Assembly: GCF_000428125.1 (NCBI RefSeq)
Contig: NZ_ATZI01000001.1
Span: 1 to 64,000, forward strand
Source of the DNA: Bacteroides graminisolvens DSM 19988 = JCM 15093
Lineage (GTDB): Bacteria > Bacteroidota > Bacteroidia > Bacteroidales > Bacteroidaceae
Direction: 5' to 3'
DNA: 64,000 bases
How positions within the stretch are numbered: position 1 is the stretch's first letter; every line of letters starts with the position of its first letter. The position numbers were made by a program, and so were the translations under genes. Shown here one piece after another: positions 53,678 through 62,266 of this stretch. The notes under the pieces were generated by a model. That model ran no database searches, was not told the DNA's origin, and saw only the letters and a program-made list of their open reading frames with translations.

Positions 53678-54097
53678 TTATTTTCCCGTTAGTGCTTCTA
53701 ATGCTAATTGATAAGATTTAAGTCCGAAACCACAGATTACACCTTTGCAGGCCGCTGCAATCATGGACTTGTGTCTGAAAGATTCCCTTGCATGAACATT
53801 AGATATGTGTACTTCCACCACCGGAGATGTTACTGCCCGTATGGCATCTTGCAATGCAATAGAAGTATGAGTATAAGCTCCGGCATTCAGAATGATGCCG
53901 TCCACATCAAAACCTGTCTCCTGTATCTTATCAATCAGCTCACCCTCTGTGTTAGATTGATAATAAGAGATCTCCACATCCGGATAATTGGCCCGGAGTT
54001 CTATCAAAAAGTCCTCAAAAGTAACGCTTCCGTAGATAGAAGGTTCACGTTTTCCAAGCAGATTGATATTAGGCCCGTTAATAATTTGTATCCTCAT
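53678..54097 (-). CDS. aroQ: Type II 3-dehydroquinate dehydratase
   Basis: The 139-residue dodecameric enzyme of the shikimate pathway converts 3-dehydroquinate to 3-dehydroshikimate. It has the N-terminal signature IQIINGPNINLLGKREPSIYG with the catalytic Tyr, NAGAYTHTSIAL in the centre and VHISNVHARESFRHKSM with the catalytic His. It is the first gene of the operon, transcribed from the promoter at 54154-54161 and divergent from xerD. Confidence 0.96.
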   Translation of the reverse strand: MRIQIINGPNINLLGKREPSIYGSVTFEDFLIELRANYPDVEISYYQSNTEGELIDKIQETGFDVDGIILNAGAYTHTSIALQDAIRAVTSPVVEVHISNVHARESFRHKSMIAAACKGVICGFGLKSYQLALEALTGK

Positions 54098-54119
54098 AAC
54101 ACAATCATAATGTTTTTAA

Positions 54120-54127
54120 TACCTTTG
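54120..54127 (+). promoter_or_regulatory. -7 element for xerD
   Basis: TACCTTTG fits TAnnTTTG, 44 bases before the xerD ATG. Confidence 0.5.
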
Positions 54128-54153
54128 TTGTTCAAGAACAATATTTCAAGGTG

Positions 54154-54161
54154 CAAATATA
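54154..54161 (-). promoter_or_regulatory. -7 element for the aroQ operon
   Basis: TATATTTG on the minus strand fits TAnnTTTG, 57 bases before aroQ. The aroQ and xerD promoters interleave: each -7 box lies inside the other transcript's 5' end. Confidence 0.55.
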
Positions 54162-54171
54162 CGAAAAAGAA

Positions 54172-55122
54172 ATGATATTAAATGAAAAAACAGGCAATAA
54201 GCAGAGTCGGGTAGATATAATTAAGAAGTATAACCAATACCTGAAACTCGAAAAGGGTCTTTCGCTTAATACGTTGGAGGCTTACAACGCTGATATCACC
54301 AAATTACTGGCGTTTTTAGAGGGTGAAAGCATAGAGCTTCTGAACACTACGCCCGAAGATCTGGAACAATTTATTGCCGGACTACATGACATCGGGATTA
54401 CAGCTCGTTCCCAAGCTCGCATCATGTCGGGAATTAAATCGCTTTTCGGCTTTCTGATGTTAGAAAAGATCATAGAAAAAGATCCGTCCGAGTTGATTGA
54501 CAATCCGAGAATAGGTTTTAAAATACCCGAAGTCCTGAGCATTCAAGAAATTGACAGCATTATTGCCGCTGTTGACCTCAGCAAGAAAGAAGGACAACGT
54601 AACCGGGCCATACTAGAAACCCTTTATAGTTGCGGATTGCGGGTGTCGGAACTGATTACACTGAAATTATCGGACTTGTATTTAGATGATGAATTTATTC
54701 GGGTAGAAGGAAAAGGACAGAAACAAAGACTAGTTCCTATTTCAAAAAAAGCAATCAAGGAAATTCAGTTTTATATGGCAGACCGTCATTTGGTTACCGC
54801 CAAGAAAGGACACGAAGATTTCCTGTTCCTCAGCAGAAGAGGCACACACCTATCACGCATCATGATCTTTCATATTATTAAAGAGCTTGCAGATGAGGTT
54901 GGTATTATAAAAATAATCAGTCCGCACACTTTCAGGCATTCTTTTGCCACACACTTGCTTGAAGGCGGCGCCAATCTTCGTGCCATTCAAATGATGCTGG
55001 GACACGAATCCATAACGACAACCGAAATTTACACACACATAGATCGCAGTCGTTTGAGGAGTGAAATCATAGAACATCACCCCAGAAACATCAAAGCAAG
55101 AGAGAAAAAAGAGAACATATAA
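54172..55122 (+). CDS. xerD: Tyrosine recombinase XerD
   Basis: The 316-residue site-specific recombinase resolves chromosome dimers at dif with XerC. It has the N-terminal SAM-like domain (YNQYLKLEKGLSLNTLEAYNADITKLLAFL). The catalytic domain has Arg in SCGLRVSELITL, the HTFRHSFATHLLEGGANLRAIQMMLGH motifs with His-x-x-Arg and His, and the nucleophile Tyr in TTEIYTHIDRSRLR. The end EHHPR is usual for XerD. ATG 54172 was chosen over a GTG 21 bases upstream. It is a housekeeping type rather than an integrase of a mobile element. Confidence 0.94.
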   Translation: MILNEKTGNKQSRVDIIKKYNQYLKLEKGLSLNTLEAYNADITKLLAFLEGESIELLNTTPEDLEQFIAGLHDIGITARSQARIMSGIKSLFGFLMLEKIIEKDPSELIDNPRIGFKIPEVLSIQEIDSIIAAVDLSKKEGQRNRAILETLYSCGLRVSELITLKLSDLYLDDEFIRVEGKGQKQRLVPISKKAIKEIQFYMADRHLVTAKKGHEDFLFLSRRGTHLSRIMIFHIIKELADEVGIIKIISPHTFRHSFATHLLEGGANLRAIQMMLGHESITTTEIYTHIDRSRLRSEIIEHHPRNIKAREKKENI

Positions 55123-55241
55123 ACAAACAGAAGCAGTAATACGTTTATTAGTTGTTAACCACAATGTGAATCAATACAAGAATGATTATATTAAATTTTG
55201 ATAAAAACAAATGGGTAATTGCCAAAATAGACATAATTTAA

Positions 55242-55249
55242 TATCTTTG
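55242..55249 (+). promoter_or_regulatory. -7 element for the TPR lipoprotein
   Basis: TATCTTTG fits TAnnTTTG and gives a leader of about 75 bases. The sequence from xerD to here (about 120 bases) is AT-rich without a clear terminator. Confidence 0.55.
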
Positions 55250-55327
55250 CGTAGCTTTCATAACTGTTTCATTGAGAGCAAACGAATAGACGAAATTTCA
55301 ATTACAAACATTTAATTTATACCTAAA

Positions 55328-57025
55328 ATGATTAAGAAGTTGTATTTGCCGTTATTAATGGCTATGATTGTTGCACTGTCATCGTGCAGCAAAAAGATGG
55401 GTGAATTGTCATCGGACTATTTCACAACGACTCCTCAGGTTCTTGAAGCCGTAGGAGGTAAAGTTCCTGTTACTATTAACGGAAAGTTCCCAGAAAAGTA
55501 TTTTAATAAGAAGGCTGTAGTAGAAGTTACTCCGGTTCTGAAATGGGATGGCGGACAAGTAAAAGGTCAGCCTGCTGTGTTCCAGGGCGAAAAAGTAGAA
55601 GGCAACGACCAGACCATTTCTTATAAGATGGGTGGTAACTACACAATGAAAACTTCTTTCGACTATGTTCCTGAAATGGCTAAGTCTGAACTTTACCTGG
55701 AATTCAACGCTAAGATTGGTGACAAAACAGTAGCTATTCCTGCTGTGAAGATTGCCGATGGTGTTATTTCTACTTCAGAACTGATCAACAACACATTGAA
55801 CAATGCAAACACTGCATTGGGAGAAGATGCTTTCCAACGCATCATCAAAGATGCTCACCAAGCTAACATCATGTTCCTTATCCAACAAGCTAATCTTCGT
55901 GCAAGCGAATTGAAGTCAGCTGGCATGAAGGATTTCCACAATCAAGTGGCAGAAGTGAACGCTGCTGAAAACAAAAAGATCAGCAACATCGAGATCTCAG
56001 CTTACGCTTCTCCTGATGGAGCTACTGATTTGAATACCGATTTGGCTGAAAAACGTGAAGCTAACACCAACAAATACCTTAGCAAAGAGTTGAAGAAAGC
56101 TAAAGTTAATGCTGTTGTTGATGCAAAATACACTGCTGAAGACTGGGAAGGTTTCCAAGAATTGGTTTCTAAATCAAACATCCAAGACAAAGAGTTGATT
56201 CTTCGCGTACTTTCAATGTACCAAGATCCTGAACAAAGAGAAAGAGAAATCAAAAACATCTCTTCAGTTTACAAGAACCTGGCTGACGATATCCTTCCTC
56301 AGTTGAGACGTTCACGTTTGACTTTGAACTACGAAATCATCGGAAAATCTGATGAAGAGATCGCAAAATTGGCTGATGCTGATGCAAGCAAATTGAGTCT
56401 TGAAGAGATTCTTTACGCTGCAACATTGACAAATGATAACGCTAAGAAGGCAGCTATCTATACGAAAGCTACTCAACAATTCCCTAACGATTACCGTGCA
56501 TACAACAATCTTGGTGCATTAGCATTCCAAGCCGGTGATATTACTAAAGCTGAATCATTCCTGAGCAAAGCTGCCAGCTTGAAAGCTGCTCCTGAAGTGA
56601 GCATGAACCAAGGTCTTCTTGCTTTGGCAAAAGGCGACAAGACTGCTGCTGAAACTTACTTGGGCAAAGCTGCCGGTGCAAAACAAATCAATGAAACACT
56701 TGGTAACTTGTATGTAGCTCAAGGTCAGTATGACAGAGCCGTAAATGCTTTTGGCGACAGCAAAACAAACAGTGCTGCTTTGGCACAAATCCTTGCTAAG
56801 GATTACAACAAAGCAAAGAACACATTGGCTAACGTTGCTAAACCCGATGCTTACACAGATTATTTGATGGCTATTCTGGGCGCCAGAACCAACAATGTAT
56901 CTATGCTTACAAGCAGCTTGAAGAGCGCAATTCAAAAAGATAGCTCTTTAGCTAAGAAAGCAGCTAAGGATCTTGAATTCGCTAAATATGTAACTAATGC
57001 TGATTTCTTAAGCATTATCAAATAA
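55328..57025 (+). CDS. TPR-containing lipoprotein with OmpA-like central region
   Basis: The 565-residue protein has a lipoprotein signal with Cys near residue 19 (LLMAMIVALSSCSKK) and a beta-rich N-terminal half. A central segment (IEISAYASPDGATDLNTDLAEKREANTNKYL, about 220-250) resembles the peptidoglycan-binding helix of OmpA-like domains. The C-terminal TPR array (about 375-520, YRAYNNLGALAFQAGDITKAES) follows. Codon use is highly biased (gct, aac, ttc), which suggests an abundant surface or periplasmic protein. Similar proteins occur widely in Bacteroides without an assigned function. Confidence 0.82.
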   Translation: MIKKLYLPLLMAMIVALSSCSKKMGELSSDYFTTTPQVLEAVGGKVPVTINGKFPEKYFNKKAVVEVTPVLKWDGGQVKGQPAVFQGEKVEGNDQTISYKMGGNYTMKTSFDYVPEMAKSELYLEFNAKIGDKTVAIPAVKIADGVISTSELINNTLNNANTALGEDAFQRIIKDAHQANIMFLIQQANLRASELKSAGMKDFHNQVAEVNAAENKKISNIEISAYASPDGATDLNTDLAEKREANTNKYLSKELKKAKVNAVVDAKYTAEDWEGFQELVSKSNIQDKELILRVLSMYQDPEQREREIKNISSVYKNLADDILPQLRRSRLTLNYEIIGKSDEEIAKLADADASKLSLEEILYAATLTNDNAKKAAIYTKATQQFPNDYRAYNNLGALAFQAGDITKAESFLSKAASLKAAPEVSMNQGLLALAKGDKTAAETYLGKAAGAKQINETLGNLYVAQGQYDRAVNAFGDSKTNSAALAQILAKDYNKAKNTLANVAKPDAYTDYLMAILGARTNNVSMLTSSLKSAIQKDSSLAKKAAKDLEFAKYVTNADFLSIIK

Positions 57026-57050
57026 GAAGAGATTCTTTTCTAACATAGAT

Positions 57051-57090
57051 AAGAGTTGCCTGCTACATTAAATGCGGGCAACTCTTTTTT
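57051..57090 (+). terminator. Terminator of the TPR lipoprotein gene
   Basis: AAGAGTTGCC pairs perfectly with GGCAACTCTT (57077-57086), followed by T-rich sequence. Confidence 0.85.
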
Positions 57091-57126
57091 ATTTCCCGTA
57101 AAAGGCTTACATTCGCAAAAAAAAGA

Positions 57127-58137
57127 ATGAACAAGCTATCTTTACTTATTATATTACTTGCTGCATTGTGGGGCTGCCAATCCAAATCGGGCAAGGCAAA
57201 AATCAGCGGCGAGCTGACAAACGCAGGTAACGACACCATCTACCTTTATGGAACCGATGAGCTAACCAACCTGATGGATACGGTTTACGTAACCAACAAT
57301 GAGTTTTCGCACTCACTGGAAACAGACACGCTTGCTTCGGGGGTACTCCTCTTCACGAAAAGTAATAAAAAGATTCCTTTCTATTTCAATAAAGGCGACA
57401 AGGTTACCCTGTCGGGCGATCTGGAGCATCCTGTCATTCAGGGAAATGTTCCAAACGAACAGCTCACTGCTTTCCTGCAATCCATCCGTTACGGTTCGGC
57501 GCCGCAAAGTGAACAGTTAAAGCAGGCCGAAGCCTTCATTCGTTCTAACACCGACTCCAAAGTCTGCGTTTATATCATCAAAAACTATTTCTTAAAAGCA
57601 GAAAATCCTGATTACAAAAAGATAAAAGAGCTGATTAACGTACTGACCGGTCCAATGAGAGACGATCCGTACATCTATTCATTGTCCGAACAGATCGACA
57701 AACAAAGTCAGCTGGCCGTAGGCAACGTGGCACCTTACTTCAGTCTGCCCGATGTAAACGGAAAAAGAGTAGCGAGATCGGACATCAAGGACAAGTATAT
57801 TCTGCTCAACTTCTGGGCATCTTGGAGTGGTCACAGCCGCAAAGAGTATGCTTCCCTCAGGAAGCTGCACAAAACATACGGTTCCAAAAGCAACTTTACA
57901 CAAATAGGAATCTCGGTCGATGTGGATAAAGAAACCTGGAAGCTGGCCGTGAAAGCCGACACGCTCAACTGGCAACAACTGTGCGACTTGGGCGGATGGG
58001 AGTCGCCCACGGTTAAACAATTCATGGTACGGGCATTACCCACTTACTACCTCCTTGCTCCCGATGGCAAGATTGTGCTGCAAAGCAATAAAAGCAGTGC
58101 GGTAGAGGCCAAACTGAAAGAGCTACTTACCAAGTAA
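57127..58137 (+). CDS. TlpA/DUF4369-type thioredoxin-fold lipoprotein without CxxC
   Basis: The 336-residue protein has a lipoprotein signal (Cys17 in LLAALWGCQSK), an N-terminal DUF4369-like beta domain (about 25-115) and a C-terminal thioredoxin fold. The usual active site WCxxC is WSGHS: Ser234 and Ser237 replace both cysteines. The cis-Pro loop (ALPTYYL, about 300) is intact. It therefore cannot act as a normal disulfide oxidoreductase and may be a binding protein. It is probably exported and lipid-anchored. It ends 43 bases before the YifB gene. Confidence 0.88.
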   Translation: MNKLSLLIILLAALWGCQSKSGKAKISGELTNAGNDTIYLYGTDELTNLMDTVYVTNNEFSHSLETDTLASGVLLFTKSNKKIPFYFNKGDKVTLSGDLEHPVIQGNVPNEQLTAFLQSIRYGSAPQSEQLKQAEAFIRSNTDSKVCVYIIKNYFLKAENPDYKKIKELINVLTGPMRDDPYIYSLSEQIDKQSQLAVGNVAPYFSLPDVNGKRVARSDIKDKYILLNFWASWSGHSRKEYASLRKLHKTYGSKSNFTQIGISVDVDKETWKLAVKADTLNWQQLCDLGGWESPTVKQFMVRALPTYYLLAPDGKIVLQSNKSSAVEAKLKELLTK

Positions 58138-58180
58138 TTATTTCAAAACACTTGAATCTAATCATCAAAAACGACAAATC

Positions 58181-59719
58181 ATGCTAGTAAAACTATTCGG
58201 GGCCGCTGTTCAAGGGATAGATGCCACCATCATAACCATCGAAGTGAACAGTAGCCGAGGCTGCATGTTCTATTTAGTGGGATTGCCCGACTCGGCAGTG
58301 AAGGAGAGTCACCAGCGCATCATCTCGGCTTTGCAAGTAAGCGGTTACAAAATGCCCACCAGCAATATCGTTATCAACATGGCACCGGCCGACATCCGCA
58401 AGGAAGGTTCTGCTTACGATTTGCCCTTGGCCGTGGGCATGCTTGCAGCCAGTGAAACCATTTCGGACGAGAAACTTTCTCGTTTTCTCATCATGGGCGA
58501 GCTCAGTCTGGACGGAAGCATCCAGCCCATGAAAGGAGCATTGCCCATTGCCATCAAAGCACGCGAGGAATCTTTCGAAGGACTTATTGTTCCGGCACAA
58601 AACGCCCGCGAAGCGGCAGTGGTGAACAACCTCAACGTGTACGGCGTAACGCATATCAAAGAAGTCATTGAATTTTTCAGCGGAAAACGAGAGCTCACGC
58701 CTACCATGGTAGATACCCGCACCGAGTTCTACAACCAGCAGGAAATTTACGAAGCCGATTTTGCCGATGTGAAAGGACAAGAGAACGTAAAACGCGCCCT
58801 CGAAGTAGCATCGGCGGGCGGTCACAACGCCATTATGATCGGTGCTCCGGGCAGTGGTAAGTCCATGATGGCCAAATGTTTACCATCCATACTACCCGCC
58901 CTCACGCTAAAAGAAAGTTTAGAAACGACCAAGATACATTCGGTAGCCGGGAAGTTAAGCAAAAACTCGTCGCTCATTTCGTGCAGACCGTTTCGCGCGC
59001 CTCACCACACCATTTCGCAGGTAGCCCTCGTAGGCGGCGGAAGCACCCCACAACCGGGAGAAATCAGTCTGGCGCACCACGGAATTTTGTTCCTCGACGA
59101 GCTTCCTGAATTCAGCAGGAACGCACTTGAGGTACTCCGACAACCGCTGGAAGACAGGAAGATCAGCATCTCGCGCATCAAATGGAGTGTAGAATATCCG
59201 GCAAGTTTCATGCTGATTGCCTCCATGAACCCCTGCCCTTGCGGCTACTATAACCACCCCACGAAAGCGTGCGTCTGTAACCCCGGACAAGTACAAAAGT
59301 ACTTGAACCGCATTTCCGGCCCGTTGCTCGATCGCATTGACATTCAAATCGAAATAGTCCCCGTACCTTTTGATAAAATATCAAGCAGTCAGGCAGCCGA
59401 GCCCAGCCACGTTATTCGCCAGCGCGTAAAAAACGCCCGAAAAGTTCAGGAAGATCGGTTCAAAGAACACCCGGGCGTGCATTGCAATGCCCAAATGAAC
59501 AGTCGGCTACTAGCCCGATACGCTCGTCCCGACGACAAAGGATTGGAATTACTCAAGCACGCCATGCACCGACTGAACCTGTCGGCCCGCGCCTACGACC
59601 GCATACTCAAAGTAGCCCGTACCATTGCCGATTTGGAAGGAAGCCCAACCATACAGTCGCCTCACCTGGCCGAAGCCATCGGTTACCGTAACCTCGACAG
59701 AGAGAACTGGGCAGGCTAA
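58181..59719 (+). CDS. YifB/ComM-family AAA ATPase (Mg-chelatase-like)
   Basis: The 512-residue protein has an N-terminal Lon-protease-like domain (about 1-170) and an AAA domain with Walker A GAPGSGKSMMAK near 225, Walker B ILFLDELPEF and a C-terminal Mg-chelatase domain (RIDIQIEIVPVPF, then YDRILKVARTIADLEGS). ComM homologues drive branch migration during natural transformation. With ComF at 3.5 kb this window has two competence-type genes, though Bacteroides transformation is not established by that. CPCGYYNHP and CVCNPGQVQKYL hold the conserved cysteines. Confidence 0.93.
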   Translation: MLVKLFGAAVQGIDATIITIEVNSSRGCMFYLVGLPDSAVKESHQRIISALQVSGYKMPTSNIVINMAPADIRKEGSAYDLPLAVGMLAASETISDEKLSRFLIMGELSLDGSIQPMKGALPIAIKAREESFEGLIVPAQNAREAAVVNNLNVYGVTHIKEVIEFFSGKRELTPTMVDTRTEFYNQQEIYEADFADVKGQENVKRALEVASAGGHNAIMIGAPGSGKSMMAKCLPSILPALTLKESLETTKIHSVAGKLSKNSSLISCRPFRAPHHTISQVALVGGGSTPQPGEISLAHHGILFLDELPEFSRNALEVLRQPLEDRKISISRIKWSVEYPASFMLIASMNPCPCGYYNHPTKACVCNPGQVQKYLNRISGPLLDRIDIQIEIVPVPFDKISSSQAAEPSHVIRQRVKNARKVQEDRFKEHPGVHCNAQMNSRLLARYARPDDKGLELLKHAMHRLNLSARAYDRILKVARTIADLEGSPTIQSPHLAEAIGYRNLDRENWAG

Positions 59720-59779
59720 TTGCACGTAACACACTCATTAACTCATTTACCAATGGAGACTAAGCACTTTTGTAAGCAG

Positions 59780-59882
59780 AAACAGTTCGTCACAGCATAC
59801 GATGCCATTCGTCCCCGCATGCGGAGACTGATGGCACAGCATGCGGGGCCATTCGTCACCGCTACCCGGGACGAACTGTAAT
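59780..59882. repeat. Degenerate 22-bp tandem repeat locus C with nested dyads
   Basis: Four 22-base units begin at 59786 (TTCGTCACAGCAT), 59808 (TTCGTCCCCGCAT), 59830 (GATGGCACAGCAT) and 59852 (TTCGTCACCGCTA). Two perfect 10-bp inverted repeats are nested here: CCCCGCATGC (59813-59822)/GCATGCGGGG (59839-59848), and outer ACAGTTCGTC (59782-59791 region)/GACGAACTGT (59870-59879 region). There is no coding frame. The 100 bases from 59883 to the HU-like start at 59982 hold no promoter I can support. Confidence 0.8.
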
Positions 59883-59981
59883 TAAAGAAGAAATGGCTTA
59901 GTTTGTAGCATACATTCCATTAAGTTGCACACAGTTTGAAACTAACATATATACCAAAATCAAGAAACCAATATATAAATT

Positions 59982-60584
59982 ATGTCAGCACAGTACGATC
60001 TAGTAAAAGTTCCTACAGGGAGCAATGAAGAAAAAGAAGAGTTACTTTACCCCCGCATCGTGTCGAGCGGAACCATCGACACAGAAACACTTATTGAACG
60101 TATATCGCAATCGTCCACATTCACGCCGGGCGACCTGAAAGGGGCCTTGCAGGAGTTTACTCATTCGTTGACGGAATACCTGAAAGACGGTTATACGGTT
60201 GAGCTGGGAGAAATAGGATATTTCTCACCTTCCATCAAGGGACGAGGAGTTAAAAACAAGAAAGACATTCGTTCTACGTCTATTACTTTTAAAAGCGTCA
60301 ACTTCCGTGCCAACAAGAAACTGAGGAGAAACCTGCGGGGAGACCTGCAGCGCAGCACCAACGGCTTCCGGCAGTCGGCACAAGTAGGTGAAGAAGAACG
60401 TCTGCGGCGCTTACTTCATTATCTGGAAGCCAACTTTTTCATTACTCGAGTGCAATACACACATCTCACCGGCTTATTAAAAAATAGAGCATTGGCAGAG
60501 TTGCGTAAGTTTGTAACCGATGGCTTGCTGGAAATAAAAGGAACCGGTAACCGGCTTGTGTTTATCAGAAACTCTTCTTTATAA
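59982..60584 (+). CDS. HU-like DNA-binding protein with C-terminal winged-helix-like extension
   Basis: The 200-residue protein has an HU/IHF-like domain (about 35-120, FTPGDLKGALQEFTHSLTEYLKDGYTVELGEIGYFSPSIKGRG) of the long Bacteroidetes type. A C-terminal part (about 135-195, RLRRLLHYLEANFFITRVQYTHLTGLLKNRALAELRKFVTDGLLEIKGTGN) resembles a winged helix-turn-helix. Such HU-HIG variants occur in Bacteroidetes, often near chromosomal islands, with unknown roles. The stop codon lies in the loop of a hairpin at 60568-60594. Confidence 0.85.
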   Translation: MSAQYDLVKVPTGSNEEKEELLYPRIVSSGTIDTETLIERISQSSTFTPGDLKGALQEFTHSLTEYLKDGYTVELGEIGYFSPSIKGRGVKNKKDIRSTSITFKSVNFRANKKLRRNLRGDLQRSTNGFRQSAQVGEEERLRRLLHYLEANFFITRVQYTHLTGLLKNRALAELRKFVTDGLLEIKGTGNRLVFIRNSSL

Positions 60585-60594
60585 GAAGAGTTTC
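60568..60594 (+). terminator. Hairpin enclosing the stop codon of the HU-like gene
   Basis: GAAACTCTTCTT and AAGAAGAGTTTC form a 12-bp stem around a TAT centre. The TAA stop (60582-60584) is at the junction of the loop and right arm. Few Ts follow, so it may act on mRNA stability rather than simple termination. Confidence 0.5.
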
Positions 60595-60639
60595 TGCATT
60601 GGTGCTGACAATACAGAAAAATATCTGACGAAATAGAAT

Positions 60640-61716
60640 CTATTTCACCATCCGCTGATAATGGCAAACCAGTAACTTGCCTGTTTCATCGTGCAGATGC
60701 ATGCCGTTGCCCTCACAATAACGGAAAAGAGAGCATTGCGCGCACTGTCCCGAACGCAGCCACTCACGTTTTCTAAACGTCCGATAACCGTTTTCCCATA
60801 CATCCATGAAATTATCTTTGTAGATGTTTCCCTGCGAAAAGTTACTGCGAATACTGGGACAAGCACTGATAGAGCCGTCGACTAATACCGAGGCCACGCT
60901 AATACCGGCATTGCAGCTATAAAAAGAATCGCGTACTTCGGCTTCGTAACCGCCTAGAAATCCTTCGCAGGCGAAGTTCAGTCGAATGGTTTTCTCCTGA
61001 CGTGTTTGTTTTATAAATTCCAGCAAAGCTGTAAAGTCGGCATCGCTCAATTGAAGTTCCGGGTGCTCGGCCGCCCGTCCAACAGGGAAGATGGTGAATA
61101 TTCTCCATTCTTTTACGCCCAACTCTATGAGGTATTCTTTAAAGCGAGGCAAGTCTTTGAAGTTACGCCCGTTCACACAAGTCACCACATCCCAACGCAA
61201 TTCCTTTTCTCCGGACAACATACGGATGGCTTCACTGGCGCGAGTGAAACTTTGCGGATGTCCGCGAAGCCAATTGTGCGCCTCTTCAAAACCGTCCAAA
61301 CTAATCGTGATGGCGTGCATGCCCGCAGCCAACAGAGAGTCTAGCCGCCGGCGAGTGAGAAGTAGCCCGTTAGACACAATGCCCCACGGGAACTCACGTT
61401 TGTAAAGTTCCATCCCCACAGTCTCCAAATCTTGACGAACCAATGGTTCGCCGCCGGTAATAATGATACTGACTTTGTGCATCTCTACAAACGGAGCGAT
61501 GGAATCAATGACAGCAAGGAAATCTTCCGCCGGCATATCTTTGTGAACAGCACTTTGTTTGCAGTCGCTTCCGCAATGCTTGCACGACAAATTGCAACGG
61601 TGCGTACACTCCCAGAACAATTGCCGCAATGCATGCTGTTTCTTACGATTTTCTCTGATCTTTCGGGCCAGTTCCAGTCCGATGCGTTTTCTTAGTGATA
61701 TAGAAACCCCACTCAT
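60640..61716 (-). CDS. Radical SAM enzyme of the rSAM/lipoprotein system
   Basis: The 358-residue enzyme has the radical SAM cluster motif in CNLSCKHC (Cys41, Cys45, Cys48) and GGEPL for SAM. A C-terminal SPASM-like cysteine region (CNAGISVASVLVDGSISACPSIRSN, then CAQCSLFRYCEG) probably binds auxiliary Fe-S clusters. Together with the adjacent lipoprotein it matches the rSAM/lipoprotein system (TIGR04133 with TIGR04134). The enzyme presumably modifies the lipoprotein, but the modification is unknown. Its ATG overlaps the lipoprotein stop by four bases (ATGA). Confidence 0.9.
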   Translation of the reverse strand: MSGVSISLRKRIGLELARKIRENRKKQHALRQLFWECTHRCNLSCKHCGSDCKQSAVHKDMPAEDFLAVIDSIAPFVEMHKVSIIITGGEPLVRQDLETVGMELYKREFPWGIVSNGLLLTRRRLDSLLAAGMHAITISLDGFEEAHNWLRGHPQSFTRASEAIRMLSGEKELRWDVVTCVNGRNFKDLPRFKEYLIELGVKEWRIFTIFPVGRAAEHPELQLSDADFTALLEFIKQTRQEKTIRLNFACEGFLGGYEAEVRDSFYSCNAGISVASVLVDGSISACPSIRSNFSQGNIYKDNFMDVWENGYRTFRKREWLRSGQCAQCSLFRYCEGNGMHLHDETGKLLVCHYQRMVK

Positions 61717-62195
61717 TTAGCCTCATCCTTTTGAAGAGTGATTACAATATCTTCCTTCGAAGCGGAACCTTGAAACCAACTTCCATCTCCACCAGATGGC
61801 TTGTCCATTGTTATTTCTATCGAGTCTGATTTGAAAGAACCATTTGCGGCACCGTCTGCATCACGAGCTACCAGTCTGAACTTTCCTTCAGAGGTAAGGT
61901 TCTCTTTAAAAGAGAACTCTCCTGAAGAATTTGTTTTCAATGGGGCAATTTGATTATAGTAAACGTTGCCGTTACCTATCTTTATTTTCACTTCTATATC
62001 CGGAATAGGTTGTTTTTGTGCATCAACCACCTTTCCTTTCAGGCTGTAAGTAGCGTAAGGCATGCCGTACATCAACAACTGCTCGCCTACGTTGCCATTG
62101 TCATCACCATCGCAAGAAGAAAAGCCCAGCAACAAAAGGATAGAATTCAGCAGCCAAGCCGAACAACGAAGCCATACATTTTTCACTTTTTTCAT
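61713..62195 (-). CDS. Putative lipoprotein substrate of the rSAM/lipoprotein system
   Basis: The 160-residue protein has a lipobox Cys28 in LLLGFSSCDG after a long N-terminal stretch. The family-type segment LLMYGMPYATYSLKGKVVDA follows (about 40-60). A carboxypeptidase-regulatory-like beta-sandwich comes next (PIPDIEVKIKIGNGN, SSGEFSFKENL), with an acidic/Lys C-terminus. The conserved YGMPYATY stretch is the likely recognition or modification site. It comes first in the two-gene unit and overlaps the radical SAM gene by 4 bases. No clear TAnnTTTG promoter was seen upstream. Confidence 0.88.
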   Translation of the reverse strand: MKKVKNVWLRCSAWLLNSILLLLGFSSCDGDDNGNVGEQLLMYGMPYATYSLKGKVVDAQKQPIPDIEVKIKIGNGNVYYNQIAPLKTNSSGEFSFKENLTSEGKFRLVARDADGAANGSFKSDSIEITMDKPSGGDGSWFQGSASKEDIVITLQKDEAK

Positions 62196-62266
62196 ACTAA
62201 AAAGATTAGAGTTCAGTTATATACTTTAATAAATACAACATCCCTCAGAATATTGCACGTTTTTAT

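Noticed and set aside
54172..55122. Phase-variation invertase or mobile-element integrase
   Set aside because: Length, motifs and the EHHPR end fit housekeeping XerD, and no invertible repeats or element genes surround it.
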